Notes: a model not told the origin generated them from the sequence alone. Shown: positions 9,176 through 17,501, counted from the first letter of the stretch. The stretch is DNA of 64,000 nt from Bosea sp. Tri-49 (GCF_003952665.1 NZ_CP017946.1:2356001-2420000), one strand, 5' to 3'. Numbers and translations are program-made.

Positions 9176-10375
9176 ATGAACGCGATCGTGCTCGAACGGG
9201 AAGTCTGCGCGCAGAACTACGCGCCCCTGCCGATCATGCTCTCCCATGGCGAAGGCGTCTGGCTCACCGATGTCGCCGGCGTCCGGCGCCTCGACATGAT
9301 GAGCGGCTATTCCGCCGTCAGCCTCGGCCATGGCCACCCGCGCATCCTCAAGGTGCTGAACGAGCAGGCCAGGCGCCTCGCCGTGACCAGCCGTGCCTTC
9401 CATACCGAGCCGCTCGGCCCGTTCCTGGCCAAGCTCTGCGCCGTCGCCGGGCAGGAGATGGCGCTGCCGATGAACACCGGCGCCGAAGCGGTCGAGACCG
9501 CGATCAAGGCTGCCAGGCGCTGGGGCCACAAGGTCAAGGGCATCGCCGACGGCAGGGCGCAGATCATCGTCGCCGACAACAACTTCCACGGCCGCACCAC
9601 GACGATCGTCGGCTTCTCCACGGATGAGAGCTACCGCGATGGCTTCGGCCCGTTCGCGCCGGGCTTCGTCAGCGTGCCCTTCGGCGACGCGGCCGCGATG
9701 GAAGCAGCGATCACGCCGAACACCGCCGCGATCCTGATCGAGCCGATCCAGGGCGAGGCCGGCATCGTGCTGCCGCCGGACGGCTATCTCAGGGCGCTGC
9801 GCGCTCTCTGCGACCGGCACAATGTCCTCCTGATCCTCGACGAGATCCAGTCCGGCCTCGGCCGCACCGGCTACTGGTTCGCCCATCAGCATGAGGGCGT
9901 GAAGCCAGACGGGCTGATCGTCGGCAAGGCGCTGGGCGGCGGGGTTTATCCCGTCTCCGCCTTCCTGGCCTCGCGCGCGGTGATGCAGCTGTTCGGGCCG
10001 GGCTCGCATGGCTCGACCTTCGGCGGCAACGCGCTCGCAGCGGCGATCGGCTTCGAGGCGCTGGCGGTGATCGAGGACGAGAAGCTGGTCGAGCGCTCGG
10101 CCGAGCTCGGCGCCTATATGAAACAGCGCCTCGTGGCGATGACGATCGGCCTCGCCAGCGAAGTGCGCGGACGCGGCCTCTGGATCGGCGTCGAGATCGC
10201 ATCCGGCGCGGGAAGCGCCAAGGAGATCGTCGCCCGCCTCGCCGATGCCGGCGTACTGACCAAGGAAACGCATGAGCACACCATCCGCTTCGCACCGCCA
10301 CTGACGATCAGCCGGCAGGAGCTGGATTGGGGGCTGGAGCGCTGCGAAAACGTCTTCACCTCGCTGGCACGCTGA
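9176..10375 (+). CDS. rocD: Ornithine--oxo-acid aminotransferase
   Basis: 399-residue class III PLP aminotransferase. Seen: NTGAEAVETAIKAARRW near residue 100, the cofactor aspartate in LILDEIQSGLGRTG (Asp222) and the Schiff-base lysine in IVGKALGGGVYPVSA (Lys251). The N-terminal NYAPLPIMLSHGEGVWLTD and MMSGYSAVSLGHGHP blocks are diagnostic of RocD. It moves the delta-amino group of L-ornithine to 2-oxoglutarate, giving glutamate-5-semialdehyde on the way to glutamate or proline. The arginine/ornithine-type ABC importer follows on the same strand 235 bases downstream. With the ureohydrolase and ornithine cyclodeaminase this gives the region two routes out of ornithine. Confidence 0.93.
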   Translation: MNAIVLEREVCAQNYAPLPIMLSHGEGVWLTDVAGVRRLDMMSGYSAVSLGHGHPRILKVLNEQARRLAVTSRAFHTEPLGPFLAKLCAVAGQEMALPMNTGAEAVETAIKAARRWGHKVKGIADGRAQIIVADNNFHGRTTTIVGFSTDESYRDGFGPFAPGFVSVPFGDAAAMEAAITPNTAAILIEPIQGEAGIVLPPDGYLRALRALCDRHNVLLILDEIQSGLGRTGYWFAHQHEGVKPDGLIVGKALGGGVYPVSAFLASRAVMQLFGPGSHGSTFGGNALAAAIGFEALAVIEDEKLVERSAELGAYMKQRLVAMTIGLASEVRGRGLWIGVEIASGAGSAKEIVARLADAGVLTKETHEHTIRFAPPLTISRQELDWGLERCENVFTSLAR

Positions 10376-10610
10376 GCCCGGCGACAAAATACGTGTGCGG
10401 CCGCCCTGGCGTGATGCGAGAAAAATCCTCTCCGCCGCGCGATTTCAACAAATAAAACAGCGGCTTGCGTTGCGCCATCTTTGTGCGGACACGCTCAGAA
10501 AAGCTGCAAGAGCCTACTTGCGGCCCGCCCCGATGATCGCACAAGCTGTCGCGCACAAGCCGATGCGGGAACTCGAAACGCCCGGTTGGCCAAACCCAAG
10601 GGGAGGTCCC

Positions 10611-11384
10611 ATGAAAGGTTTCGCAAAGTTCTTCGCAGCCGCAGCGCTCACCGTTGCCGGCGCCACCGGGGCGCTCGCCCAGGCCAAGGAATGGAAGGAA
10701 GTCCGGATCGGCACCGAGGGGGCTTATCCGCCCTACAACAACCTGAACGCCAAGAAGGAGCTGGAAGGCTTCGAGATCGATTACGGCAACCTTCTCTGCG
10801 AGAAGATGAAGGTGAAGTGCAGCTGGGTGGTGCAGGATTGGGACGGCATCATCCCGGCGCTGCAGGCCAACAAATACGACATCATCCTCGCCGGCATGAA
10901 CGCCACCGAGGAACGCAAGAAGCAGGTCGACTTCACCTCGGTCTACAGCAAGACGCCGATCTGGATGATCGGCCCCAAGACCACTGCCTCGGCCGACATC
11001 TCGCCCGCGACCTTGAAGGGCAAGTCGATCGGCGCGCAGGGCTCGACCATCCACGCCAACTACGTCGAGAAGTTCTACAAGGACTCGACGGCGCGCCTCT
11101 ATCCGACCCAGGAAGAGGCCAATCTCGACCTGCTCAACGGCCGTCTCGACTATATCGTCGCCGACGCGCTGGCCCTCGCCGATTTCCTCAAGGGACAGGG
11201 CAAGGATTGCTGCAAGCGGATCGCCGAGGTGACGCGTGACGATGCGATCCATGGTGCCGGCGTCGCCGGCGCCATCCGCAAGGCGGACACTGCGCTGAAG
11301 GATCTGGTCAACAAGGCGATCGCCGAGACCGTCGCCGACGGTTCTCTGAAGAAGCTCGAGGCCAAGTGGTTCAAGTACGAGTGA
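10611..11384 (+). CDS. Polar amino-acid ABC transporter substrate-binding protein (Lys/Arg/Orn, octopine type)
   Basis: 257 residues. Sec signal peptide at 1-25 (ending GALAQA). The mature protein begins with VRIGTEGAYPPYNNLNAKKE and carries GFEIDYGNLLCEKMKVKCSW and IIPALQANKYDIILAGM, the signature of family-3 periplasmic binding proteins that capture lysine, arginine, ornithine or opines. GGGGAGG lies 4 bases before the ATG. Two permease genes follow after a hairpin, as is normal for such operons, where the binding protein is made in excess. No ATPase gene is present in the cluster. Confidence 0.9.
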   Translation: MKGFAKFFAAAALTVAGATGALAQAKEWKEVRIGTEGAYPPYNNLNAKKELEGFEIDYGNLLCEKMKVKCSWVVQDWDGIIPALQANKYDIILAGMNATEERKKQVDFTSVYSKTPIWMIGPKTTASADISPATLKGKSIGAQGSTIHANYVEKFYKDSTARLYPTQEEANLDLLNGRLDYIVADALALADFLKGQGKDCCKRIAEVTRDDAIHGAGVAGAIRKADTALKDLVNKAIAETVADGSLKKLEAKWFKYE

Positions 11385-11404
11385 TCCAGGCCTGCTGACG
11401 CCCA

Positions 11405-11434
11405 CCCGCCGGCGTTCCACGCCGGCGGGCTTTT
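11405..11434 (+). terminator. Attenuator hairpin between binding protein and permeases
   Basis: CCCGCCGGCG and CGCCGGCGGG form a perfect 10-bp stem with a 5-base loop, followed by CTTTT. Its place between binding protein and first permease fits partial termination that sets the ratio of the two products. Confidence 0.8.
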
Positions 11435-11458
11435 ATCCCTCGCGCGCCGGCCCTCCCC

Positions 11459-12169
11459 ATGTTCGATAAACTCGCTCTGCTCGGCTTCGGCCCCGGCGGC
11501 TGGGGATGGGCCCTGCTGCAAGGCGCGGCCAACACCATCTCAGTCGCGCTCGCGACCCTGCCCTTCGGCCTGGCGCTCGGCCTCATCATCGCGCTGTGGA
11601 AGCGCTCGGACAGCGTGCTGCTGCGCGCGCTGGCGACTGTCTACACCACTGTCTTCCGCGGCGTGCCCGAGCTGCTCACGCTCTACATCATCTATTTCGG
11701 CATCCAGGTGCTGGTGCAGAAGGTCTGGACCGGCTTCTCGATCCCGCCCTTCGTCGCCGGCATGGTGGCGCTCGGCATGGTGCTCGCCGCCTTCTCCAGT
11801 GAGGTCTGGGTCGGCGCGCTGAACTCGATCCAGAAGGGCCAGCGCGAGGCCGCCTCGGCGCTCGGCCTATCGAAGGCGCAGGCCTTCCGGCTCGTCGTCT
11901 TTCCGCAATTGATCCGCGTCGCGCTGCCGGGCCTCGGCAACAACTGGATGGTGCTGCTGAAGGAGACTTCTCTGATCTCGGTGATCACGCTGCAGGACAT
12001 CATGTTCATCGCGACGCGCGCCAATGTCGTAACCAAGGAGCCGTTCCTGTTCTTCGGCACCGCGATGATGCTCTACTTCTTCTTCTCGCTGGTTTCCGCC
12101 TGGGGCATCGGCAAGCTCGAGCAGCGCACCAATCGCGGCTTTGCCGCCTTCGGCGGAGCGACGCGATGA
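11459..12169 (+). CDS. Polar amino-acid ABC transporter permease (HisQ/OccQ-like)
   Basis: 236 residues, about five membrane helices. The cytoplasmic coupling loop is clear: EREAASALGLSKAQAFRLVV-type motif around residues 137-160 ending in FPQLIRVALPG, the HisM/HisQ EAA motif that docks on the ATPase. It would form the heterodimeric inner-membrane channel with the next gene, whose start overlaps its stop by four bases (ATGA). Substrate is inherited from the binding protein, probably arginine/ornithine or related opine-like compounds. Confidence 0.9.
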   Translation: MFDKLALLGFGPGGWGWALLQGAANTISVALATLPFGLALGLIIALWKRSDSVLLRALATVYTTVFRGVPELLTLYIIYFGIQVLVQKVWTGFSIPPFVAGMVALGMVLAAFSSEVWVGALNSIQKGQREAASALGLSKAQAFRLVVFPQLIRVALPGLGNNWMVLLKETSLISVITLQDIMFIATRANVVTKEPFLFFGTAMMLYFFFSLVSAWGIGKLEQRTNRGFAAFGGATR

Positions 12170-12882
12170 CCTGGTGCGAATATCCCGGCTACCTGATCGG
12201 CAGCGAGGCCCTGCAGAACTATGGCTGCCGCATGGCGAGCGGCCTGTTGCTCACCTTCGAGCTGGTGGTGCTCTCGGTCGCGTTCGGCTTCGTGCTCGCG
12301 ATCGGCCTCGCCATCGCCCGGCTCTACGGGCCGCGCTGGGCGCAGATTGCGATCAACGGCTACACCACCTTCTTCCGTGGAACTCCGCTGCTCTGCCAGC
12401 TCTTCCTGGTCTATTACGGCTTCGGCCAGTTCCGCCTGTTCTGGCAGGATATCGGCCTGTGGTGGTTCTTTCGCGAGCCGTTCTACTGCGCGCTCTTCAC
12501 CTTCACGATCAACACCGCCGCCTACCAGGCCGAGATTCTGCGCGGCGCGATCCAGTCTATCCCGCGCGGCCAGTTCGAAGGCGCGCTCGCGCTCGGCCTG
12601 CATCGCTGGGCGACCTTGCGCCGCGTGATCCTGCCGCAAGCGATGATCCTGGCGCTGCGCCCGCTCGGCAACGAATTGATCGTGATGATCAAGGCGAGCG
12701 CTATCGCCTCGCTGGTGACGCTGTTCGACCTGATGGGCGCGACCCGCCTCGCCTTCGCCCGCTCCTTCGACCTGTCAATCTATCTCTATGCGGCGCTGAT
12801 CTACCTCGTGCTCACCGAAATCATCCGGCGGGTCTGGGACCGGATCGAGCTCAGGCTGACGCGGCACATGGCGCTGCGCTGA
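12166..12882 (+). CDS. Polar amino-acid ABC transporter permease (HisM/OccM-like)
   Basis: 238 residues with about five helices; the EAA loop lies near residues 135-160 (PRGQFEGALALGLHRWATLR). The family-typical FFRGTPLLCQLFLVYYG is seen at about residue 66. It pairs with the permease just upstream (4-base overlap). The operon stops here: the next gene is convergent Map, with both stop codons inside a 16-bp palindrome (12878-12893). The nucleotide-binding subunit expected in this type of cluster is missing. Confidence 0.9.
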   Translation: MTWCEYPGYLIGSEALQNYGCRMASGLLLTFELVVLSVAFGFVLAIGLAIARLYGPRWAQIAINGYTTFFRGTPLLCQLFLVYYGFGQFRLFWQDIGLWWFFREPFYCALFTFTINTAAYQAEILRGAIQSIPRGQFEGALALGLHRWATLRRVILPQAMILALRPLGNELIVMIKASAIASLVTLFDLMGATRLAFARSFDLSIYLYAALIYLVLTEIIRRVWDRIELRLTRHMALR

Positions 12883-12888
12883 GCGCGC

Positions 12889-13641
12889 TCAGCCCGGCAA
12901 GGTCAGGACCAGCGGACCGTTGGCGGTCGCGACCACGGTGTGCTCGTACTGGACCGTCGGCGCACTCGGCTCGGCATAGAGCGTCCAGCGATCGTCCCCT
13001 TCGTGCTCGGCCCAATCGGCTCCCAGCGACAGGAATGGCTCAACGGTGAAGACGAGCCCTTTCTGCATGACGCGCCGCTCGGAGCGCTCGGGCCAGGTGG
13101 CGATCTCCTTCGGCTCCTCGTGGAGCGAGCGCCCGATGCCGTGGCTGGCGAGATTGCGGACCAACGTATAGCCGTTCTTCTGCGCGAACCGGCCGACAGC
13201 CTCGCCAATGCCGGCGATCGGCTTGCCGGCCCCGACCTGGCCGAGCCCGGCCCAGAGCGCGCGCTTGCCGTCGCGGCACAGCCGCTCGATGCGGCGATCG
13301 ACCGGCAGCACCGTGAAGGAGGCTCCGGTGTCGGAGAAATAGCCAGCCTTCTCGGCGGAGACGTCAATGTTCACAAGATCGCCGGCAGCGATCCGGCGCT
13401 CGCCCGGAATGCCGTGCGCAACCTCCTCGTTGATGCTGATGCAGGTAGCGCCAGGGAAGCCGTAGACGGTCTCGGGGGCCGACCGTGCGCCCTGCCTTTC
13501 GAGCATTTCCCGGCCGATCGCGTCGAGCTCGGCCGTGGTCATGCCCGGCTCGAGGGCCCGCCCCATGGCGGCCAGCGTATCGGCGACAATACGACCGATA
13601 TCGCGCAGGGCCTGCAGTTCTTCGTCATTGGTGATGGTCAT
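12889..13641 (-). CDS. map: Type I methionine aminopeptidase
   Basis: 250 residues. All five metal ligands are visible: Asp93 (NIDVSAE), Asp104 (SDTGASF), His167 (ASHGIGRSLHEEP), Glu201 (FTVEPFLS) and Glu233 (QYEHTVV), plus the catalytic His76 (VAHGIP). The enzyme removes the initiator methionine from nascent proteins. I used ATG 13641 (MTITNDEELQALRDIGRIVA) because this is where homology starts; the frame runs 60 codons further upstream into the divergent promoter region. It has no ribosomal neighbours such as rpsB, so it may be a second, non-housekeeping copy. Confidence 0.9.
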   Translation of the reverse strand: MTITNDEELQALRDIGRIVADTLAAMGRALEPGMTTAELDAIGREMLERQGARSAPETVYGFPGATCISINEEVAHGIPGERRIAAGDLVNIDVSAEKAGYFSDTGASFTVLPVDRRIERLCRDGKRALWAGLGQVGAGKPIAGIGEAVGRFAQKNGYTLVRNLASHGIGRSLHEEPKEIATWPERSERRVMQKGLVFTVEPFLSLGADWAEHEGDDRWTLYAEPSAPTVQYEHTVVATANGPLVLTLPG

Positions 13642-13813
13642 GCCCGGTTCCTGACGGATTTCGGCTAGGGCGGCAAGCCAGGGCGCGGCAGACTGCCCAT
13701 GCATGATCTCTGCGGAATCGCGATCGCTGCTATCGCGCCTGCATCGCTTCCCTCGCCCTCCCCGGCGCGCTAAAGCCGCAATGACCTTTCGGACGATTGC
13801 AGCGGAGCACCTC

Positions 13814-14680
13814 ATGGCCAAAGTCGCTTTCCTCGGTCTCGGCGTGATGGGCTATCCCATGGCCGGCCACCTCAAGGCCAAGGGCCATGAGGTCACCGTC
13901 TACAACCGCTCGCCGGAGAAGGCGCAGAAATGGGTGGCACAGCATGCCGGCGTCTATGCGCCGACGCCGGCGCAGGCCGCCGAGAGCCAGGAGATCGTGT
14001 TCGCTTGCGTCGGCAATGACGACGACCTTCGCTCGGTGACGACTGGCGAGAACGGCGCCTTCGCCGCAATGGGCAAGGGCACGGTCTTCGTCGACCACAC
14101 CACCGCCTCGGCCAATGTCGCGCGCGAGCTCGACACCGCGGCGAAGGCGGCCGGCTTCGGCTTCGTCGACGCGCCGGTCTCCGGCGGTCAGGCCGGCGCC
14201 GAGAACGGCGTTCTGACCGTGATGTGCGGCGGTGATCCGGAGGCCTACGCCAAGGTCGAGCCCGTGATTGCCAGCTTCGCACGCATGTGCCGGCTGATGG
14301 GACCCGCCGGCTCCGGCCAGCTCACCAAGATGGTCAACCAGATCTGCATCGCCGGCCTGGTCCAGGGCCTCTCCGAGGGCGTCCACTTCGCCAAGCGCGC
14401 CGGCCTCGATGTCGAGGCGATGCTGGAGGTGATCTCGAAGGGCGCCGCCGGCTCCTGGCAGATGGAGAACCGCGGCAAGACGATGAATGCCGACAAGTTC
14501 GATTTCGGCTTCGCCGTCGACTGGATGCGCAAGGATCTCGGCATCGTGCTCGACGAGGCCCGCAACAACGGTGCCCGCCTGCCGGTGACCGCGCTGGTCG
14601 ACCAGTTCTATGCCGATGTGCAGAAGCTCGGCGGCGGGCGCTGGGACACGTCGAGCCTGTTGAAGCGGCTGGAGCCGTAA
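13814..14680 (+). CDS. 3-hydroxyisobutyrate dehydrogenase-family NAD(P)-dependent oxidoreductase
   Basis: 288 residues. Rossmann motif AFLGLGVMGYPMAGHL at residues 5-20, substrate loop DAPVSGGQAGAENG at 119-132 and the catalytic lysine in GQLTKMVNQ (Lys172). These define the beta-hydroxyacid dehydrogenase family, whose members oxidise 3-hydroxyisobutyrate, reduce tartronate semialdehyde or act on related acids; specificity cannot be read here. GGAG lies 6 bases before the ATG at 13814. No valine-degradation or glyoxylate genes are adjacent, so it stands alone. Confidence 0.9.
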   Translation: MAKVAFLGLGVMGYPMAGHLKAKGHEVTVYNRSPEKAQKWVAQHAGVYAPTPAQAAESQEIVFACVGNDDDLRSVTTGENGAFAAMGKGTVFVDHTTASANVARELDTAAKAAGFGFVDAPVSGGQAGAENGVLTVMCGGDPEAYAKVEPVIASFARMCRLMGPAGSGQLTKMVNQICIAGLVQGLSEGVHFAKRAGLDVEAMLEVISKGAAGSWQMENRGKTMNADKFDFGFAVDWMRKDLGIVLDEARNNGARLPVTALVDQFYADVQKLGGGRWDTSSLLKRLEP

Positions 14681-14684
14681 GGGC

Positions 14685-15326
14685 TCAGCCCACCAGCCGC
14701 GCCACCTCGGCCCGCAGCACCGGCACCAGCTCCGCCTCGAACCAGGGGTGGTTCCTGAGCCAGCCATTGTTGCGCCAGGACGGATGCGGCAGCGGCAGGA
14801 TGCGCGGCTTGCGCTCCTGCGCGAAGGTGGCGCGCCAATCGGCGACGGTCGCCGTCAGATTGGCCGCCGCCTTCGGCCCGAGATGCCAGGCTTGCGCGTA
14901 GCGGCCGATCACAAGCACGAGCTCGATCTGCGGCAGCGCCGCGAGCACGCGCTCGCGCCAGGCCGGCGCGCATTCGCGGCGTGGCGGCAGATCACCGCCC
15001 TTGAAGTCGAGCCCGGGGAAGCAATGCCCCATCGGCACGATCGCGACACGCGAGGCGTCATAGAAGCGGGCATGATCCAGGCCAAGCCAGTCACGCAGGC
15101 GGTCGCCGGAGCGGTCGGTGAAGGGCCTGCCACTGGCATGGACGCGCGTGCCCGGCGCCTGGCTCGCGATCAGCAGGCGGGCGCTCGCCTCAGCCTGGAT
15201 CACGGGTCTCGGCTCATGCGGCAGGCGCGGAAGATAGACCGGCTCGTCCCGGCAGATCCGGCAAGCACGCAATTCGGCGAGGACGTCGTCGAGCACTTCC
15301 GATGAGCCTGCCACCTGCCCGCTCAT
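14685..15326 (-). CDS. Uracil-DNA glycosylase-superfamily protein, probably iron-sulfur type
   Basis: 213 residues. Motif 1 (LLIASQAPGTRVHASGRPFT) and the C-terminal motif (LPLPHPSWRNNGW) place it in the uracil-DNA glycosylase superfamily, base-excision repair enzymes that recognise uracil in DNA. Four cysteines (Cys22, Cys25, then Cys102 and Cys119) are spaced like the [4Fe-4S] ligands of family 4/5 enzymes. Activity is inferred; many proteins with this domain remain untested. Its ATG overlaps the stop of the secreted paralogue upstream (ATGA), so it is the last gene of a leftward operon beginning with the glutathione transferase. Confidence 0.75.
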   Translation of the reverse strand: MSGQVAGSSEVLDDVLAELRACRICRDEPVYLPRLPHEPRPVIQAEASARLLIASQAPGTRVHASGRPFTDRSGDRLRDWLGLDHARFYDASRVAIVPMGHCFPGLDFKGGDLPPRRECAPAWRERVLAALPQIELVLVIGRYAQAWHLGPKAAANLTATVADWRATFAQERKPRILPLPHPSWRNNGWLRNHPWFEAELVPVLRAEVARLVG

Positions 15327-15790
15327 CGTGCGGCCAACCGCTCCCGGCCCGGGCGCTGCGAGATCAGCCCGTCGCAATGCCAGGCTGGAACCCTGTCGGC
15401 ATGCTTCTCGGGATCGCCGGGCTGAATGGCGAAGGCCCCGACGATGCCGCCGCTGACGACACTGCGGGGGACATAGAGCGTGCCGCTGCGCTCGACGGTG
15501 AAGCAATGGGTCTGGCGCGTCTCGATCGGGCCATAATAGTAGCAGATCGCATCCTTCGTCGTGATCCAGCAGGCATCGCGGTTCGGCGTTTCCCGATCGC
15601 GGTTGTAGCCGCTTACCCGCCCATCCTCGTGATGGTACTCGCTGAAGGTCCCGCCGGTGCTGTAGCGGCCGGTCACCGTATTGCCTTCGACGAGCTCGCG
15701 CAGCTGCTCGCCGGTCAGCCGCTCGACGGCGAGCGCTTCGCTCCCCCAGATCGAGAGCCCGAGAAGCAGCGCCAGCGCGAACAGCCTCAC
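15323..15790 (-). CDS. Secreted four-cysteine protein, paralogue C of a tandem triplet
   Basis: 155 residues from the GTG at 15790, which overlaps the stop of paralogue B (GTGA); this start gives a clean signal peptide (VRLFALALLLGLSIWGSEAL). The mature domain runs VERLTGEQLRELVEGNTVTG, then EYHHEDGRVSGYN, DACWITTKDAICYYYGP, HCFTVERSGTLYV and WHCDGLI. The four cysteines and the LTGEQ, GNTV-GRY, EYH-DGR, CYYYG and CDG blocks are shared by all three paralogues. Probably periplasmic or exported; I know no function for the family. Confidence 0.72.
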   Translation of the reverse strand: MRLFALALLLGLSIWGSEALAVERLTGEQLRELVEGNTVTGRYSTGGTFSEYHHEDGRVSGYNRDRETPNRDACWITTKDAICYYYGPIETRQTHCFTVERSGTLYVPRSVVSGGIVGAFAIQPGDPEKHADRVPAWHCDGLISQRPGRERLAAR

Positions 15791-16266
15791 CGCGAGGCGA
15801 CCCGCGGCGACATCGCAGGTGGCGGTGCATTCGAGATCAGCCCATCGCAATGCCAGGACGGCGCCTTGTCGCTATGCTTCTCGGGATCGCCCGGCTGGAT
15901 GGTGGCGATGCCGTTGATGCGGCCGGTCCGATAGGTCTTCAGCACATAGAGCGTGCCGCTGCGCTCGACGGCAAAGCAATAGGTCCGGCGTGTCTCGTGC
16001 GGGCCGTAATAATAGCAGACAGCATCGTCCGTCGTCGTCCAGCAGGCATCGGTGTTGGTCACGTGCCGATTGTGTCCGGTCGCGCGGCCGTCCTGGTGAT
16101 GATACTCGCTGAACGGCAGGCCGTTATTGTAGCGACCGGCGACCGTATTGCCCTCGAAGAGCTGGCGGATCTCCTGGCCGGTCAGCCGCTCGACCGCAGT
16201 AGCACTCGTCGCGCAGGCGCAGAACGCCAGCAGCATGAAGCGCGCCGCTATCGGCCAAGCCTTCAT
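15787..16266 (-). CDS. Secreted four-cysteine protein, paralogue B of a tandem triplet
   Basis: 159 residues from ATG 16266 (TGATG overlap with the stop of paralogue A; a GTG one codon earlier also works). N-terminal signal MKAWPIAARFMLLAFCACAT ends near TSATA. Mature part: VERLTGQEIRQLFEGNTVAG, EYHHQDGRATGHN, DACWTTTDDAVCYYYGP, YCFAVERSGTLYV, WHCDGLI. It is closer to paralogue C than to A by eye (shared VERSGTLYV and IQPGDPEKH). Function unknown; tight overlaps on both sides argue that the three are made together. Confidence 0.72.
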   Translation of the reverse strand: MKAWPIAARFMLLAFCACATSATAVERLTGQEIRQLFEGNTVAGRYNNGLPFSEYHHQDGRATGHNRHVTNTDACWTTTDDAVCYYYGPHETRRTYCFAVERSGTLYVLKTYRTGRINGIATIQPGDPEKHSDKAPSWHCDGLISNAPPPAMSPRVASR

Positions 16267-16727
16267 CACCGCGCCGCCACCCGCCGCGACATCGGAAGCT
16301 GCGGACCGCGCGAGATCAGCCCGTCACAGTACCAGGGCTTGCCGCCGTCGGTATGGTTGCGCGGATTGGCAAGCTCGATGGTGGCGACGGCGTTGATCCG
16401 GCCATCGCCGACATTGCGCAGGATGTAGAGACGCTCCGTCAATTCAACCGTGAAGCAATGCGTCGTCCGCTCCTCCGGCGGGCCGTAATAATAGCAGACG
16501 GCGTCGCCCTTGGTGATCCAGCAGGCATCGCGATTCTCCTGCCAGCCATTATTGCCGAGCGCCCGCCCGTCGGGGTCGTGATATTCGGTGAAGAAGCCGC
16601 CGCCGGTGTAGCGGCCGCTGACCGTGTTGCCGGTGAAGGCCTGGTTGATCTGCTCGCCCGTCAGCTTCTCCGCCGCCATAGCGGCAAGCGGCAGCATGAA
16701 AGCGAGCAGGACCGCCAGCAGGCGCAT
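16266..16727 (-). CDS. Secreted four-cysteine protein, paralogue A of a tandem triplet
   Basis: 153 residues. Signal peptide about 1-19 (MRLLAVLLAFMLPLAAMAAE). The mature domain has LTGEQINQAFTGNTVSGRYT, then EYHDPDGRALGNN, and the four conserved cysteines at 69 (ACW), 78 (CYYYG), 91 (HCF) and 134 (WYCDG). Two disulfides are likely in the periplasm. It is first of the three paralogues in transcription order and sits 3 bases after the glutathione transferase stop, so GST, three secreted proteins and the glycosylase-like gene form one leftward unit. I do not recognise a described function. Confidence 0.72.
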   Translation of the reverse strand: MRLLAVLLAFMLPLAAMAAEKLTGEQINQAFTGNTVSGRYTGGGFFTEYHDPDGRALGNNGWQENRDACWITKGDAVCYYYGPPEERTTHCFTVELTERLYILRNVGDGRINAVATIELANPRNHTDGGKPWYCDGLISRGPQLPMSRRVAAR

Positions 16728-16730
16728 CGT

Positions 16731-17342
16731 TCAAGCCTTCCAGCTCGGGCGGGCCGAGATTTCGCCATGCCAGCGGCGAATGTTGGCGAAGTCTTCCGGC
16801 AGCGGAATGCGCGAGGGCTTCATGAAGTCGATGGCGATGCCGGCGGTGATGTCAGCCACCGTCAGCTCGTCGCCGCAGATGAAGCGGTTGGCACCAAGCT
16901 GCAGGTCGAGCAGCACCAGGTGATCGTCGATCAGCTCACGATTGGCCTCAGCCCATTCCGGGACCTGGTCTTCGAGCTCGGCCATGGCGGGATGGCTGTG
17001 GCGGAACACCGCCGAAACCGCCGTGAACAGCCCGAGCTCGATGCGCCGATTCCACATCTCGATCAGCGCGGCTTCCTTCGGCGCGGCGCCGAACAAAGGC
17101 GGCGCCGGATGCAGGCTCTCGATATAGCGGCAGATCGCGATCGTCTCAGCGAGCGCCGTACCATCCTCGAGCAACAAGACCGGGAGACGCTGCGACGGAT
17201 TGATACGCGTGAATTCCGGCGTCCGGTGCTCCTTCTTGCCGATGTCGATCGGCACGAGCTCGGGCAGGGTCACGCCCTTCTCGGCGAAGAAGATGCGGAC
17301 CCGCCGCGGATTGGGCGCACGCCCGCCGTCATAGAGCTTCAT
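16731..17342 (-). CDS. Glutathione S-transferase family protein
   Basis: 203 residues from MKLYDGGRAPNPRRVRIFFA; AAGGCGAGG precedes the ATG. The N-terminal thioredoxin-fold half shows RINPSQRLPVLLLEDGTALA followed by ETIAICRYIE, the cis-Pro and glutathione-binding Glu-Thr motif; the all-helical half has GDELTVADITAGIAIDF. This fits the bacterial GST families that conjugate or reduce with glutathione in the cytoplasm. It leads the operon that continues with the secreted triplet. Confidence 0.88.
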   Translation of the reverse strand: MKLYDGGRAPNPRRVRIFFAEKGVTLPELVPIDIGKKEHRTPEFTRINPSQRLPVLLLEDGTALAETIAICRYIESLHPAPPLFGAAPKEAALIEMWNRRIELGLFTAVSAVFRHSHPAMAELEDQVPEWAEANRELIDDHLVLLDLQLGANRFICGDELTVADITAGIAIDFMKPSRIPLPEDFANIRRWHGEISARPSWKA

Positions 17343-17501
17343 GCCCTCGCCTTTCGCCGTCCCGAGACATGGCGGTTTCACGGTGCCGCCGCGGCCCTGT
17401 CAAGAGTTCACCCGCAAAGACGGCGGCAAGACGACACTGACGAGCGTCGACAGGAACAAACCGCCCTCGCCTGCGATTACCGTTCCGCAGGGGGAACCCA
17501 C

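Noticed and set aside
12878..12893. Perfect 16-bp palindrome GCTGAGCGCGCTCAGC at the permease/Map junction
   Set aside because: It is made largely of the two TGA stop regions and GC-rich sequence, with no loop or U tract, so I do not call it a terminator.
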